DNA from: Candidatus Endonucleibacter bathymodioli
GTDB lineage: Bacteria; Pseudomonadota; Gammaproteobacteria; Pseudomonadales; Endozoicomonadaceae
NCBI GenBank assembly: GCA_030674915.1
Contig: JASXSV010000009.1
Location: 1-64,000 of the forward strand
Direction of reading: 5' to 3'
DNA length: 64,000 nt
Shown here: piece after piece, positions 27,801 to 37,469 of the stretch
Layout of the letters: every line of letters starts with the position of its first letter
Numbering within the stretch: position 1 is the first letter of the stretch
The notes under the pieces: model-generated
Seen by the model: only the letters and a program-made list of their open reading frames with translations
Database searches by the model: none
Told to the model about the DNA's origin: nothing
Program-made: the position numbers and the translations under genes

Positions 27801-29663
27801 ATTGCCTTAATTGGAGCATTTAACCACATTCATATTTTTATTGACCCTAATCCGGATCCCGCTACTAGCTATATTGAAAGAAAGCGATTGTTTGATCTAC
27901 CCCGCTCAAGCTGGGAAACTTACGATACTTCAGTTATTTCACCAGGTGGCGGGGTTTTTCCCCGTAGCGCAAAGTCCATTCCCATTTCAACTGAGATGAA
28001 AGAAAGGTTTAAAATACAGTCTAATCGCTTAACGCCAAATGAAATGATTCGTGCTTTGCTTCGGGCACAGGTTGATCTGCTCTGGAATGGAGGCATAGGG
28101 ACCTACATTAAAGCTGTCAGCGAAAGCAATGCTGATGTCGGTGACAAAGCCAGTGACCCTCTGCGTATAAATGGTTGTGAGCTAAGAGCAAGAGTAGTTT
28201 GTGAAGGAGGCAATCTTGGCCTAACACAACTAGGTCGAATTGAGTATGCTCTACAAGGCGGAGCAATTAACACAGACTTTATTGATAACTCTGGAGGTGT
28301 TGATTGTTCAGACCATGAGGTGAATATAAAAATACTTCTCAATGAGATTGTTAGCAATGGTGATATGACCATTAAACAACGAAATTCTTTGCTAGAAATG
28401 ATGACTGAAGATGTAGCAAAATTAGTGCTGACTAACAATTATCGTCAAACCCAGGCTATTTCTTTGGCAGCATCTGATGTCCACAATAAGATGGAAGAGT
28501 ATCGCCGTTTTATGGAATATTTGGAGGAGAATGGTAAACTGGATCGAGCAATTGAGTTTTTGCCTAATCCTGAAGAATTAGCAGCACGGGTGGCAGCAGG
28601 ACACGTTTTCACACGCCCAGAATTGGCTTTGCTGGTTTCATATAGTAAATCTGATTTAAAAGAAGCTTTAATTAAGTCTGATATTATGTCCGACCCATAT
28701 ATGATTCAAGAACTAAATACTGCATTTCCGAAAGTACTGGTAGATCGTTTTAGTTCTCAAGTTGCCAACCATAGACTGCGTAGTGAAATCACTTCAACAC
28801 AAATTGCTAACCGGTTAATTGACATGATGGGTATTACCTATGTTCGCCGTATGCATCAGACCACGGGAGGAACTACTGCGGAGATTGTCAGAGCATTTCT
28901 AATAAGTAGAGATGTCTTTTATATTCAACAATACTGGGAGCAAGTTGAAGCGCTGGATAATAAGATAACCAGTGAATTACAAGTTCAGATAATGGCTGCA
29001 CTAGTGCGATTGACTAGAAGAGCAAGCCGCTGGTTCCTGAGAGTTAAGCGGCAGGAGCTAGTAACTTTGGAATGTATTTCCCACTACTGCCCAAGAGTAC
29101 AAAGTTTTATTGCCTGTTTTGCGGACTATCTTGGAAAAAATGAAAAGAAGATCTTTTCCAGCAACGTAAAGAAAATGATTGACAGTCAGGTACCTGAAGA
29201 ATTGGCTGTACTGGTCGTTGGTGACCGTTACTTGCTCAACGCCCTTCCTGTGATCCAGGCCTCTGATCAAACTGGTAAATCTCTGGAAAAAGTGGCCAGA
29301 ACCTATTTTGCATTGGGGCAGCGTCTTGAGCTGGAATGGTACAACAATGAGCTAAGCGCCTTTGATGCCACCAACCATTGGCAGTCTCTTGCAACGGATA
29401 GTGTGCGAGATGAGGCTGCATGGCAGCAACGGGAGTTAACGGTAGCATTACTGAACATACCTGACCCTGAAGAAAACCTCGAAAAGCAGCTGGATGATTG
29501 GATGATGTCACATCGGACGCTGATAGCTCGCTGGCAAAGTATGCTGAGCGAGATACGTAGCGTAGAAGAACCTGAGCTGGCCATGTTTACTGTTGCTAAC
29601 AGAGAACTCTTAGATTTAGTTCAAACCACAATACATGCTAATCAGTCAATGGTAGACGGTTAA
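24828..29663 (+). CDS. gdhB: NAD-specific glutamate dehydrogenase, large (180-kDa) type
   Basis: The 1611-residue enzyme converts glutamate to 2-oxoglutarate and ammonia with NAD, feeding amino-acid carbon into the TCA cycle. The start MGHLETTERK has GGAG seven bases upstream; a longer frame from 24807 is less likely. The N-terminal half carries ACT-like regulatory regions. The catalytic region (about residues 800-1150) includes LRGGKVARGGLRWSDR, NALIVPVGAKGGFVPK (the glutamate-binding Lys region), VVAADKGTATFSDIAN, and GIGDMAGDVFGNG in the NAD-binding domain. The length matches the GDH_180 group known from Pseudomonas. The gene stands alone. A scrap of it is copied at 8094-8151. Confidence 0.97.
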   Translation: MGHLETTERKETLDRLLGELTDQIKPEETESIRSFIYLFYAMDSRKDLLGGDRRELLGSTLSFWKFMEHHDLKQPKIEVFNPNHSLHGWHSTHSIVRILHRDIPFLVDSVRMKLHDYQTAIHLVRNGTLLCPRNADNKRTLNTKDLALSSKEAFLHIEIDRIENNDELAILQEQLIAVLADTVTVVDDYQAMVAKVSTVMQAIKKAGETEVQSFLNWLLSNRFTFLGFEELHEVNKGNKRVVVKSSDSLLGLLRPKHLGSLGQENLEPDIAKDFSEHKNCLSFSKAAVRSNVHRPAYPDFIAIRQFDATGNVILESRIVGLYTSPVYRESPSQIPYIRNKIKAILQRANLDDKSHHGKELRQILEIFPRNELFQTDEVTLYETVMAILRIQERKQVKIFIRQDASGPFCSVLLFVPREMYSTSFRIRVEKILWHRLQAVDSEFTTYFSESVLARVHFILKLKGRIEYNRNSINEEIAQAASTWEDEFSSIILELYGEAKGNRLISIYGNGFSAGYREGFTPQSAAEDVSHFEKINMEMPISMGFYRELDDDPSVIHFKLYHLVEPLPLADQIPIIENLGLRVLGETPYLIHRNSGEVIWVHDFLLSLGDNQNVDIQKTLPVFRESFEKIWFGLAESDRFNRLVLAAGLDWRKVSMLRTCARYLKQIKVGFSQGYIASTLNSNITITKMLVALFDTRFNPDLGLSKAERLAMQQHIKKSILEALDDVSILSQDFILRKIQSIISAILRTSFYQLNDNGEYKPYIAIKLSARDIEGIPKPVPLYEIFVYSPRFEGVHLRGGKVARGGLRWSDRIEDFRTEILGLVKAQQVKNALIVPVGAKGGFVPKLLSPGDDRETIHTEGTACYKNFIRALLDVTDNLVDGSVIHPKNVISYDDDDIYLVVAADKGTATFSDIANNIAEEYNFWLGDAFASGGSVGYDHKKMGITAKGAWVSVQRHFREKGINAQSDKISVIGIGDMAGDVFGNGTLLSESIALIGAFNHIHIFIDPNPDPATSYIERKRLFDLPRSSWETYDTSVISPGGGVFPRSAKSIPISTEMKERFKIQSNRLTPNEMIRALLRAQVDLLWNGGIGTYIKAVSESNADVGDKASDPLRINGCELRARVVCEGGNLGLTQLGRIEYALQGGAINTDFIDNSGGVDCSDHEVNIKILLNEIVSNGDMTIKQRNSLLEMMTEDVAKLVLTNNYRQTQAISLAASDVHNKMEEYRRFMEYLEENGKLDRAIEFLPNPEELAARVAAGHVFTRPELALLVSYSKSDLKEALIKSDIMSDPYMIQELNTAFPKVLVDRFSSQVANHRLRSEITSTQIANRLIDMMGITYVRRMHQTTGGTTAEIVRAFLISRDVFYIQQYWEQVEALDNKITSELQVQIMAALVRLTRRASRWFLRVKRQELVTLECISHYCPRVQSFIACFADYLGKNEKKIFSSNVKKMIDSQVPEELAVLVVGDRYLLNALPVIQASDQTGKSLEKVARTYFALGQRLELEWYNNELSAFDATNHWQSLATDSVRDEAAWQQRELTVALLNIPDPEENLEKQLDDWMMSHRTLIARWQSMLSEIRSVEEPELAMFTVANRELLDLVQTTIHANQSMVDG

Positions 29664-29724
29664 CCTTATGATTGGTGTTGGTACACACCCCTGCAAGTAT
29701 ATTCAAGCACAATGAGTACCTATA

Positions 29725-29790
29725 CCACTCCCCCTAAAAGTGTGAGGTTGTTGACTACTCACACCCTCAATGGTAACGGGGATAATAACG
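29725..29790 (+). repeat. Dispersed palindromic element, shortened copy
   Basis: AAAAGTGTGAGGTTGTTGAC, then CTCACACCCTCAATGGTAAC. The inner hairpin is missing. It lies between the convergent gdhB and giant-protein genes. Confidence 0.6.
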
Positions 29791-29819
29791 AGTGTGTCAG
29801 TTATTCTGGTAAGTTATAA

Positions 29820-32800
29820 TCAACTTATAGCATCGAAGAACTCGTCGTTATCGTCATTGTCATTGTCATCACTAGTGGCATAGGAACATTTATTGCTGAA
29901 AAGTTCGTCAGGCTTTGATAACCTTGCGGCTGCAAAGTTATTATGATCTATGGCCGCTCTCTCAAACTGTAGTTGTACATGTTGACGTGCATCGGAAGAG
30001 TTGAGGCTCTCGCCCTTAGACCTTGAGAATATTTTAAATACCGTATGTGCAATAAGATCTTTTATTTTTTGATCAAGACTAATAACCACGTTGCTTTCTA
30101 TTCTCTTTAGAAAGTGCTTCCTAGCTTTTTCTTCAAACTTATTCGAACTGCCTGACTGCTCAAGTGCATCTGTTTTTATTTGTCCGCCAATATATGCCTC
30201 TTTCATGCGCTGAGTTAATAATAGCTTGATAACTTCACTTTCTTCAGGAAGTTCGTCAATATTAAAAAATAAAGCAAGATGACTCTGAATTTCACCTTTG
30301 AAAAACAACAGGAGCTCTAGTATATTTACTGTATTTGCTCGTAACTGTAGACCTAACTTGGCCAAAGTTTTATTAATCCTATCAACATTTTCTTTATTAT
30401 TACTATCCTTGTCGAAGGCTTTTAATTCTTCATTAATAAATCCAAACGCCTTAATATTGCTAGACAGATATTTTTCTTGCTGTGATATTCCTTTTCTCTG
30501 AGAGTGAAGCCAGGTATCAACCGCCTTATCATGGAGTGCTTTCCATTTAGTAAAATCTGCCTCATTATTAAACTGCTCTTTTTTGTGCTCATAGTATTGG
30601 GCACTATATACTCCGTAATACTCCCTAAGAATCTCTTGTTCTTCGTAATCTTTATAGCAACTGGATTCCATCAGATTACTCATGATATTTTTAGTACTTT
30701 CCAAGCATGCTCGTTTCATAATTCCTTCATTAACAGCACCTGTTCCTTGTAGATATCTTTGCGCAATATTGAGTGTAGCTAACCATCCTCCATAATACTC
30801 TATGGTACCCATTGTTTCACACAAACCCCAAACCGTCAGAAACATTTGTGGCACCATAAAAAGTAGAGGCAGTACTGCTCCAGAGGTTAAAGCTGTTATT
30901 CCTGTACTCAACACAACCATAGCGAGAGAGCAGGCAGCTATAGTTAACACTTTTCCAACCTCTAGCATGAACGGTTGCCAGCCATCATCATGTCTACTTG
31001 CCCAGGTCCTGACAATCTCTTTGTACCTAAATACTACTGATGCAACTATTGTAGCAGCCCATTTTTTGCTACTGGCTAAATACAAGACTACTTTACCTTT
31101 GTTTAGCTTTGAAACATTTCCAAACATTCCGGTTATAAAGGCAAATGGCGAAGATGAGACTGGTAACAACCCTGTCACTTTAGCATAAACTGCCTGAACC
31201 TGATCAGCAGGTACTAGGTTGAATATTTGCTGTATGGTCCAAGAGGTCACCCCTGCCTGTAAATTACCACCTGCTAATCTACCGAAAACAGCATCTTTTA
31301 TCGCACAAGTTCCCAGCACTGGTAGCATTAGCATTGACGATGAGTCAGTTAAGAATTGAATATCCCTGAAGGCCTGCTTTTCACCTTCAGAAAAAGCATT
31401 AAACTCATTTACTGTCAGCTGCTTAGGGTAAGCCGCAAATGATACAGCTAAAAAGCCACTACAACCATGAATCATAGTCTCCAGAGTTGCGGGAATAGGA
31501 AGACCAGCTAGACGAAGGCTTATCAAAGATAGTGATATGGAATTACTGCACATTTCTCTAAATTTTGGATGACAGTTAGCTGCTTTTTGATAAGTTTCCA
31601 CGTGGCCTAATACTCGTTCTAGGCAGGAGGTAGAGGCCTCTCCTTGGGCTTGTATTTGCTCATGGCTAACTGTACTGTCATTACTAGAGCTTAAAACATT
31701 GATAGGTTGTTCAGACCTATCCCAAAAACGTAAGCACCCTGGTATATCAACAAAACGTTTTATGACGTTTTTTTTAAGTTCATCTTTGTAATTGTAACCG
31801 ATAGTCAAAAGCAAATTTTTGTGCTCTAAATCTACTATCTTTTCTTTCAGTGTAGTAGGAGCACCAATAATGTCGGCAGCAGAAGTTAGTGGCGCGAATA
31901 GCAACCCTTTATCTGGCTTCACATGTACTAACTTTTTTTGTCGTTTATCGATGACTTTTAATAACTCAATACCTTCAACATAATCCCCATCCATAGATAG
32001 AGTATTCCAGCTATTGCTGCTGCAAGCACCGAGGAAAGCATCCGTATTTTGTTTGTGTTTGCTTTCCATTACCCATAATGCATCTTCGTAAACTTTATTT
32101 TGTTGCAGTGAGAAAAGGTCATAGCATGCGCGCTGAATGGAAACAATATCATCTTTAACAGCGGTAGGGTCTTCAAGAGATAGAGTCAATCTCTCAACAT
32201 AATCTGCTGTTGCCTTATACAGTTTGGCTTCGGTGTCTGGTAATAAGTTAGTCTTACTGATTACTTCCATGAAATTTTGCTTGTCAGGAATTCTCAGGCA
32301 CCAAGTCTTTTTTTTAGCCTGCTGCTCTCTGACTATAAATGACCATGCTAATAATGATTTCAACTTGACATAATGCTTTTCCAAAGGACTACCGATAGCA
32401 AAACGATTTTCTATAGCAGGGTCATCACCAACCATTCCCTTAAGATCATCAAATAATTTCCGTGTCTTTATTGCCCGAACCAAGGTGCTCTGGTCTGCGG
32501 TTTCAGGGTTGATGCTGCCTATACTTTCAGCGAGTTCATCTAGATATAGCGTGCAAATATGTAGACGTATATTGTGTTTCAGATCGTTATTTTTTGGATC
32601 AGAAATAAATTCTTCTAACTCTTGTTTGTGTGACAGCGCCTCATGATTTATCACTTTATTTTTGATTGCTATTATCTTTTCCATCTGTAGAGCAACGCTA
32701 GGTTTATACTCTTTGATCAACTGATGAGAACAATCACTAATTATTATATCACAAAGAAGCTCCGGCTCTAGAGAGGTTATTGACCCCAGAAGATGGTTAG

Positions 32801-34526
32801 CTGTAAGTTCTTTCTGCAGGGCTTTAACAGCCCATTTATTTTCTTTATTAGCAAAAAATACCTGTAGCTTTTTCTTGGTAGGTTTTGGGATACTGTGCTC
32901 TATCTGCTTTTCTAATAAGTCTGGATACTTAACTATATACTGCATTATTAATTCGCGTGCTCTCGCTGGGTTCTCGCCTACAAAGTGAAGAACATGACCT
33001 TTAGTAAAGTGTTTGGCTACTGGCTGTAACGGGGTATATTTCAGCCGATCATGATGCTCTTCTCGCTCGACCAAAGACTGATAGGCATCATCTAAGATCA
33101 GCTCATCTTGCATCATGCTCTTTTGCTCATCTAAGACCAGACCATTAAACAGCCCTCCTGAGCTTTTGACCTCTAGAATATTTATTTTCTCAGCCCCTGG
33201 TAAATCAATGAACTTACTAGTTAATGCTACTCTAAAAGGTATTTTTTCAAATATCGTTTCATATTTTTCGAGCTGGGATAAAAAAGAATGGAATGCCTCA
33301 GGAGTATTAGTCTTAACTGTACTTAAGTGGGCTTTCAATGTTGCTATAAATTCCTTTGCTTTTATTTTCCTGTTCCCCAATGCTTGTGGCAGAATAGCCA
33401 TAACCCTTGAGAATGTTTTCTCTATATCTGCTTCCAGCTCAGCTAGCCTAACATCCAAAAGACTTAAAATACATTCTGGATACTCTTGATACAGCAACCC
33501 ACATACACCTACCTTAGATAGATTATTAAATGCCAGCAAAGGTATATTGTTAGAGTTTGCGACTTCCTTTAAGTCATTCATTGCATTGTTCACATCATCA
33601 ACTTTTGATTGACAGTCAACTACTACTCTCCGTTCCAAGCTGTGTTTTGTAATGCCTTTTTCTTCACCTTTCTGTATAAATACTTTTAATGGTTTAACAA
33701 ATGCAGTTATTATTCGACTTGTCTTCGATGAGTTTCCTGCTTCAAAAAGATTACGCTCCTTAATTAAAGACTGGCCTAACCCTTCTAAATTGGAAAAACT
33801 ATTTTTTTTAACATCAAATAAGTTTAAGCCTTTATAAATATTAAAGTGATGGAGATCAAGAGTCTTCCTTAAAGAAAAAATATTTAGTTTATCCTCAAAA
33901 GACTCCATATGATCAATGAAAGCTGTTGGATTAGCATCGAATTCTTTAAGTTTTTGCTCAAGCTCTTTGAATTTTTCTTGATCAGGATTCCTAAATAGCA
34001 AATTAGTCGCATATGCTATATATTGTGGCGCCAAATACCCTCTCAACTTATCCATTCTCAATACGCATAACTCTTTAAATTTTTCTCTATCCACTTTTAT
34101 CAGCTCGTCCTGAATATGTAGCTTATCTACCACTGGTGCGCTTAAAGCCCAATCCTGGCAGCTTTTCTCTAGGATCTCTTTGCTGGTCATCTTTGTCACA
34201 TTTGTAGATGTTATTACAGAAAGCTCACTAGACGGCACTATGGCCGATACTAAAATGGGTTGTTCGCTATTACCCTGAACATTTACTAAATGCCTGGCAT
34301 TTATTGTCGAAGCTGATGGTGGATTATCCGCCACAGTATTTCTTCTAAGCACCCTACTATAGATGTTTGAAAAAAAGCATTTCACCCCTTGTATTACCTT
34401 GGCTCCTCTCATATGGAATGCTGGAATAGGGGTCATTACTTTTTTAAGCCTAGCCAACCCAGTCGAAGAAGATGTGGTGCGCATTGTTTCATGGTGGCGC
34501 TTTTGCATAAATTTAGGAATAAACAT
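29820..34526 (-). CDS. Giant helical protein of unknown function, candidate effector
   Basis: This 1568-residue protein is not recognised. The N-terminal 60 residues are basic with several Met codons, so the exact start is unsure (no good ribosome site at 34526). The bulk (about 90-1000) is rich in Glu, Lys and Leu and looks almost wholly alpha-helical. A hydrophobic region at about 1000-1240 holds several possible membrane helices, the strongest near 1195-1232 (VLSTGITALTSGAVLPLLF, then MFLTVWGL). A further helical part ends in a run of Asp/Asn and acidic residues. There is no signal peptide. Size, helical repeats and an internal membrane-insertion region suggest a protein that works in host cells, but this is inference from form only. 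Confidence 0.6.
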   Translation of the reverse strand: MFIPKFMQKRHHETMRTTSSSTGLARLKKVMTPIPAFHMRGAKVIQGVKCFFSNIYSRVLRRNTVADNPPSASTINARHLVNVQGNSEQPILVSAIVPSSELSVITSTNVTKMTSKEILEKSCQDWALSAPVVDKLHIQDELIKVDREKFKELCVLRMDKLRGYLAPQYIAYATNLLFRNPDQEKFKELEQKLKEFDANPTAFIDHMESFEDKLNIFSLRKTLDLHHFNIYKGLNLFDVKKNSFSNLEGLGQSLIKERNLFEAGNSSKTSRIITAFVKPLKVFIQKGEEKGITKHSLERRVVVDCQSKVDDVNNAMNDLKEVANSNNIPLLAFNNLSKVGVCGLLYQEYPECILSLLDVRLAELEADIEKTFSRVMAILPQALGNRKIKAKEFIATLKAHLSTVKTNTPEAFHSFLSQLEKYETIFEKIPFRVALTSKFIDLPGAEKINILEVKSSGGLFNGLVLDEQKSMMQDELILDDAYQSLVEREEHHDRLKYTPLQPVAKHFTKGHVLHFVGENPARARELIMQYIVKYPDLLEKQIEHSIPKPTKKKLQVFFANKENKWAVKALQKELTANHLLGSITSLEPELLCDIIISDCSHQLIKEYKPSVALQMEKIIAIKNKVINHEALSHKQELEEFISDPKNNDLKHNIRLHICTLYLDELAESIGSINPETADQSTLVRAIKTRKLFDDLKGMVGDDPAIENRFAIGSPLEKHYVKLKSLLAWSFIVREQQAKKKTWCLRIPDKQNFMEVISKTNLLPDTEAKLYKATADYVERLTLSLEDPTAVKDDIVSIQRACYDLFSLQQNKVYEDALWVMESKHKQNTDAFLGACSSNSWNTLSMDGDYVEGIELLKVIDKRQKKLVHVKPDKGLLFAPLTSAADIIGAPTTLKEKIVDLEHKNLLLTIGYNYKDELKKNVIKRFVDIPGCLRFWDRSEQPINVLSSSNDSTVSHEQIQAQGEASTSCLERVLGHVETYQKAANCHPKFREMCSNSISLSLISLRLAGLPIPATLETMIHGCSGFLAVSFAAYPKQLTVNEFNAFSEGEKQAFRDIQFLTDSSSMLMLPVLGTCAIKDAVFGRLAGGNLQAGVTSWTIQQIFNLVPADQVQAVYAKVTGLLPVSSSPFAFITGMFGNVSKLNKGKVVLYLASSKKWAATIVASVVFRYKEIVRTWASRHDDGWQPFMLEVGKVLTIAACSLAMVVLSTGITALTSGAVLPLLFMVPQMFLTVWGLCETMGTIEYYGGWLATLNIAQRYLQGTGAVNEGIMKRACLESTKNIMSNLMESSCYKDYEEQEILREYYGVYSAQYYEHKKEQFNNEADFTKWKALHDKAVDTWLHSQRKGISQQEKYLSSNIKAFGFINEELKAFDKDSNNKENVDRINKTLAKLGLQLRANTVNILELLLFFKGEIQSHLALFFNIDELPEESEVIKLLLTQRMKEAYIGGQIKTDALEQSGSSNKFEEKARKHFLKRIESNVVISLDQKIKDLIAHTVFKIFSRSKGESLNSSDARQHVQLQFERAAIDHNNFAAARLSKPDELFSNKCSYATSDDNDNDDNDEFFDAIS

Positions 34527-34647
34527 TATTAATTGACCCTGCTGAGGTTTTGCACACGAGCTAAATAGCTCAGAGATTCACTTGCAACTACTGGATTTAA
34601 TGATTATCGGCACAAATGATAGGCTCTTAAATATTTAAATAACATGA

Positions 34648-34770
34648 TCTACCCATGCCCCTAGGCGTAAGATTATTGACTGTTCTCGCTCACCCCCATA
34701 ACCTACTATTTGAAGATCATGGGGTATTCGCTCGCTTGTCGACTAACCAAACCTTCAATGGCAACTGGTA
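34648..34770 (+). repeat. Dispersed palindromic element, full copy
   Basis: GGCGTAAGATTATTGACTGT, CTCACCCCCATAACCTACTA, GATCATGGGGTATTCGCTCG and ACCTTCAATGGCAACTGGTA in order, in the divergent gap between the giant-protein gene and pyrD. Confidence 0.75.
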
Positions 34771-34859
34771 TAATTGTGGTGTTAGTGGCACATCTCATAT
34801 AATATACCCCACATTAATTCGTATTATTTTTTCAGTTTTTTTGGATTTGAGGTTGTATC

Positions 34860-35891
34860 ATGTACCAGCTTGCCCGGAACTTATTATTTCGGCTATCTGC
34901 AGAAGCAGCTCACGACATAGCTCTTGATGTGATTGCTGCAGGTAACAGGCTAGGTATGATTGAGTTACTAGCCCAAAGCGTGCCTTCTAGACCGCGTAAG
35001 GTTATGGGCCTAGTGTTTGACAACCCTGTTGGGCTTGCTGCTGGGCTAGACAAAAATGCAGACTGCATTAATGGTATGGGTCGCTTGGGTTTTGGCTTTA
35101 TTGAGCTGGGCACTGTTACTCCCAGAGCTCAGCCTGGCAACCCAAAGCCTAGGATGTTCAGATTAGTAGAAAAGCAAGCAATAATTAATCGAATGGGATT
35201 TAACAACCTCGGTATTGACCACCTCATTAAGAATGTGCGCAGGAGTAGCTACCAAGGAGTTATTGGTATCAATATAGGGAAGAATTTTGATACGCCAATT
35301 GAAAATGCAGTAGATGATTATCTTATCTGTTTGCGCAAGGCATATCCTTATACAGGTTATATTGCCATCAATCTGTCTTCTCCTAACACCCCGGATTTAA
35401 GAAAGCTGCAATTTGGAGATGCCCTGAAAAATTTGTTAAATGCTATAAAAAGTGAACAATCCCTACTTGAAAGCCAGCATGGTCGTAAAGTGCCAGTGGC
35501 AGTTAAAATTTCACCAGATATGACTGATGAAGAAGTTGTAGAAATTGCGAATATTTTGGCAGCCTATGGCATGGATGGAGTTATTGCTACTAACACTACC
35601 CTGTCAAGGGATGCTGTCAAGGGTTTAAAACATGGGAAGGAGCAAGGAGGATTAAGTGGCACTCCATTGTCCGAGCGATCTACAGAAGTCATTAAGATTC
35701 TTGCCGATGAGCTGTCAGGAAAACTACCCGTGATTGGTGTTGGTGGTATTGACAGTGCGGCAGCTGCGGTGGAAAAAATGAAAGCTGGGGCAAGCTTGGT
35801 ACAGATATATTCTGGTTTTGTATACAAGGGGTCTCAGCTAATACGAGAGGCTGCGGAAGGTGTTTATTCCTATGAGAGGGAAATCCCTTAA
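34860..35891 (+). CDS. pyrD: Dihydroorotate dehydrogenase (quinone), class 2
   Basis: The 343-residue membrane-associated flavoenzyme oxidises dihydroorotate to orotate in pyrimidine synthesis, passing electrons to quinone. GAGG lies seven bases before the ATG. The N-terminal amphipathic region [18 protein letters not shown] is the class 2 membrane and quinone-binding part. FMN and substrate motifs follow: [52 protein letters not shown] (catalytic Ser), and VGGI near the end. The stop codon TAA is the first part of a dispersed palindromic element. pyrD, rmf and rlmKL are neighbours in related bacteria. Confidence 0.97.
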   Translation: MYQLARNLLFRLSAEAAHDIALDVIAAGNRLGMIELLAQSVPSRPRKVMGLVFDNPVGLAAGLDKNADCINGMGRLGFGFIELGTVTPRAQPGNPKPRMFRLVEKQAIINRMGFNNLGIDHLIKNVRRSSYQGVIGINIGKNFDTPIENAVDDYLICLRKAYPYTGYIAINLSSPNTPDLRKLQFGDALKNLLNAIKSEQSLLESQHGRKVPVAVKISPDMTDEEVVEIANILAAYGMDGVIATNTTLSRDAVKGLKHGKEQGGLSGTPLSERSTEVIKILADELSGKLPVIGVGGIDSAAAAVEKMKAGASLVQIYSGFVYKGSQLIREAAEGVYSYEREIP

Positions 35892-35998
35892 AGGAGTGAG
35901 GCGTATGACTGCTCTCACTCCCACCCTATTCACCATCTGTTGTTAAGCCCTACTCATAGGCCTGTTTGCTTGTAGATTCTGGCACCCTCAATGGCCGA
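35887..35998 (+). repeat. Dispersed palindromic element overlapping the pyrD stop
   Basis: CTTAAAGGAGTGAGGCGTAT, CTGCTCTCACTCCCACC and ACCCTCAATGG in order. The pyrD stop TAA is inside the left terminal repeat. Confidence 0.65.
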
Positions 35999-36051
35999 GT
36001 ATAGATAAATAGTTAGACCCCAAAGGGTATTGAGGTCATTATTCTGAAAGT

Positions 36052-36264
36052 CTATAGGTGAATGTGTTGAGTCATTCGCTGGACACCGGAAACACCGGTC
36101 ATGCCATCCCAGTTATCACACCTACCTTCACGCCAGCCCGTTAGCCACGACTGTCGAATAAGAGGATTCTCATGCGGACAGACACTCTTTGATCGTCCAG
36201 AAACTCCAGTTTGATAACCCTTGGTATAAGCCCTATCAGTTTTATCTCTTTTTTGACTTTTCAT
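36052..36264 (-). CDS. rmf: Ribosome modulation factor
   Basis: The 70-residue basic protein dimerises 70S ribosomes into inactive 100S particles when growth slows. The sequence MKSQKRDKTDRAYTKGYQTG and then SGRSKSVCPHENPLIRQSWL clearly match E. coli RMF (R-K-R-D...A...GYQ-G-GRSK--CP). AAGGAG eight bases upstream fixes this start; the frame upstream is not part of the family. The C-terminus (DGMTGVSGVQRMTQHIHL) is longer than that of E. coli RMF. It faces pyrD tail to tail. Confidence 0.93.
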   Translation of the reverse strand: MKSQKRDKTDRAYTKGYQTGVSGRSKSVCPHENPLIRQSWLTGWREGRCDNWDGMTGVSGVQRMTQHIHL

Positions 36265-36588
36265 CACAGTATCTCCTTGTACTAGCCAATCGCTTGCAGC
36301 TCCGATGCGTTTGAGCAGCCAGAGCACCAACACCTAAATAGGCGACTGTATATTACTAAAAAAAACTACTTATATTTTATATCTAATACTAGCAGTGACG
36401 TCGATCATTATTTTAATAACTCATTGTTTTACCTCCATCAAAAATAGGTAACTCCCTGATTTACTTAGAAATTCAACAGAATAAAACTATGAAAAAAATA
36501 TTTTTACACGCTCAGAACTATTTATCTGCCTCGAAATCCTTGAGTACCACATACACAACACCACATCCTTGATTAAATGGTCTATTTG

Positions 36589-36688
36589 CAGGTGGGCTGG
36601 CTGACTGTTCTCACTCACCCCAATCACCTACTATTTCTAGGAGATTGGGATTCTTTTGTTTGCCTCCTAACCACACCTTAATGGTAAC
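36589..36688 (+). repeat. Dispersed palindromic element
   Basis: GCAGGTGGGCTGGCTGACTG, TCACTCACCCCAATCACC, GGAGATTGGGATTCTTTTG and ACACCTTAATGGTAACGAC in order. Confidence 0.7.
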
Positions 36689-36924
36689 GACTATCTGTAA
36701 ACGCCTATAATTCTTCACTAAGTTTACTCAAATCACTACCTTTGACTTTTACTCACAACTATCCTTAAATACAATGTCGTATATACTAATTATCCTTGGA
36801 AATAAGAGCAATCAACACATCTCTACTTCATGGAAAATGGATATAAGAAGACACCATACCATAGCAGCTGTACAGCCTAAGTATTCTAAACCATGGATAG
36901 AAGTACGGTAGTGTGTCTTAATGT

Positions 36925-37170
36925 GTTATGCGACCATTGTCCGATTGAGTTTTATTTCAGGGATATCGTTTTATTGGAGCTGTGCAATAACCAATCCTAC
37001 TCGCCGAAAGCACTAGCGCGCTGAGAGATTCACTATAGTCTCTCTCAGCCAGAGATAGCTGTTTGTAAGAGCTTCCCATGTGGTCATCTGGTTAGTTATG
37101 AGAGCACGTCATGCTATGAGCAACTGACGATCAAATGAATTCCAAGGATGTCGATTATTGTGGCAACTTA
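36925..37170 (+). pseudogene. IS30-family relic, 3' end
   Basis: GTCCGATTGAGTTTTATTTC matches the transposase C-terminus of the relic at 39.7 kb. A degraded right end, ATTATTGTGGCAACTTAGG, lies near 37150-37168. The middle is unrelated or decayed. Confidence 0.4.
37020..37049. other. Perfect 9-bp stem hairpin
   Basis: GCTGAGAGA (37020-37028) and TCTCTCAGC (37041-37049) pair around 12 bases. There is no T-run; its role is unknown. Confidence 0.35.
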
Positions 37171-37244
37171 GGAGGTACGCTATCCACAAGATGTTACGAC
37201 CTTACAATAGTCCTGTAAGACCGTTACATTAGGCTGCAAGATAT

Positions 37245-37418
37245 ACTTCTCATGGCACCGTGACTTTAACGAGAATACTAATGGCCTGCTACGAAGATTT
37301 TTCCATAGGGAATGAAGATTATCAACGTGCCGAAAAATAAAATTTATGAGGTTCAATATTGAATCAACATCCGACCACTAAAAAAAACATAAACACTGAC
37401 CCTAGATTTCCACAATAA
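37245..37418 (+). pseudogene. Second IS30-family relic
   Basis: ACGAGAATACTAATGGCCTG, AGATTTTTCCATAGGGAATG and AAAATTTATGAGGTTCAATA match 39615-39705, the RGINENTNGLLRRFLP...region of a transposase, here frameshifted. CCTAGATTTCCACAATA (37401-37417) is an element end. Confidence 0.55.
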
Positions 37419-37469
37419 CCTCCTGCTTTTGTTTTATGATCCCATACCCATTTTTTATTAGGAAAAATT

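Larger units (their letters stand above)
36265..37469. other. Gap at the left edge of the accessory island
   Basis: About 1.2 kb without an intact gene. It contains the rmf promoter region, a dispersed element (36589-36688), a 9-bp perfect hairpin (37020-37049) and IS30 relics (36925-37170, 37245-37418). Confidence 0.5.

Noticed and set aside
33115..33489. 124-codon plus-strand frame inside the giant-protein gene
   Set aside because: The opposite frame is open over 1568 codons; this one has no ribosome site and no protein-like pattern.
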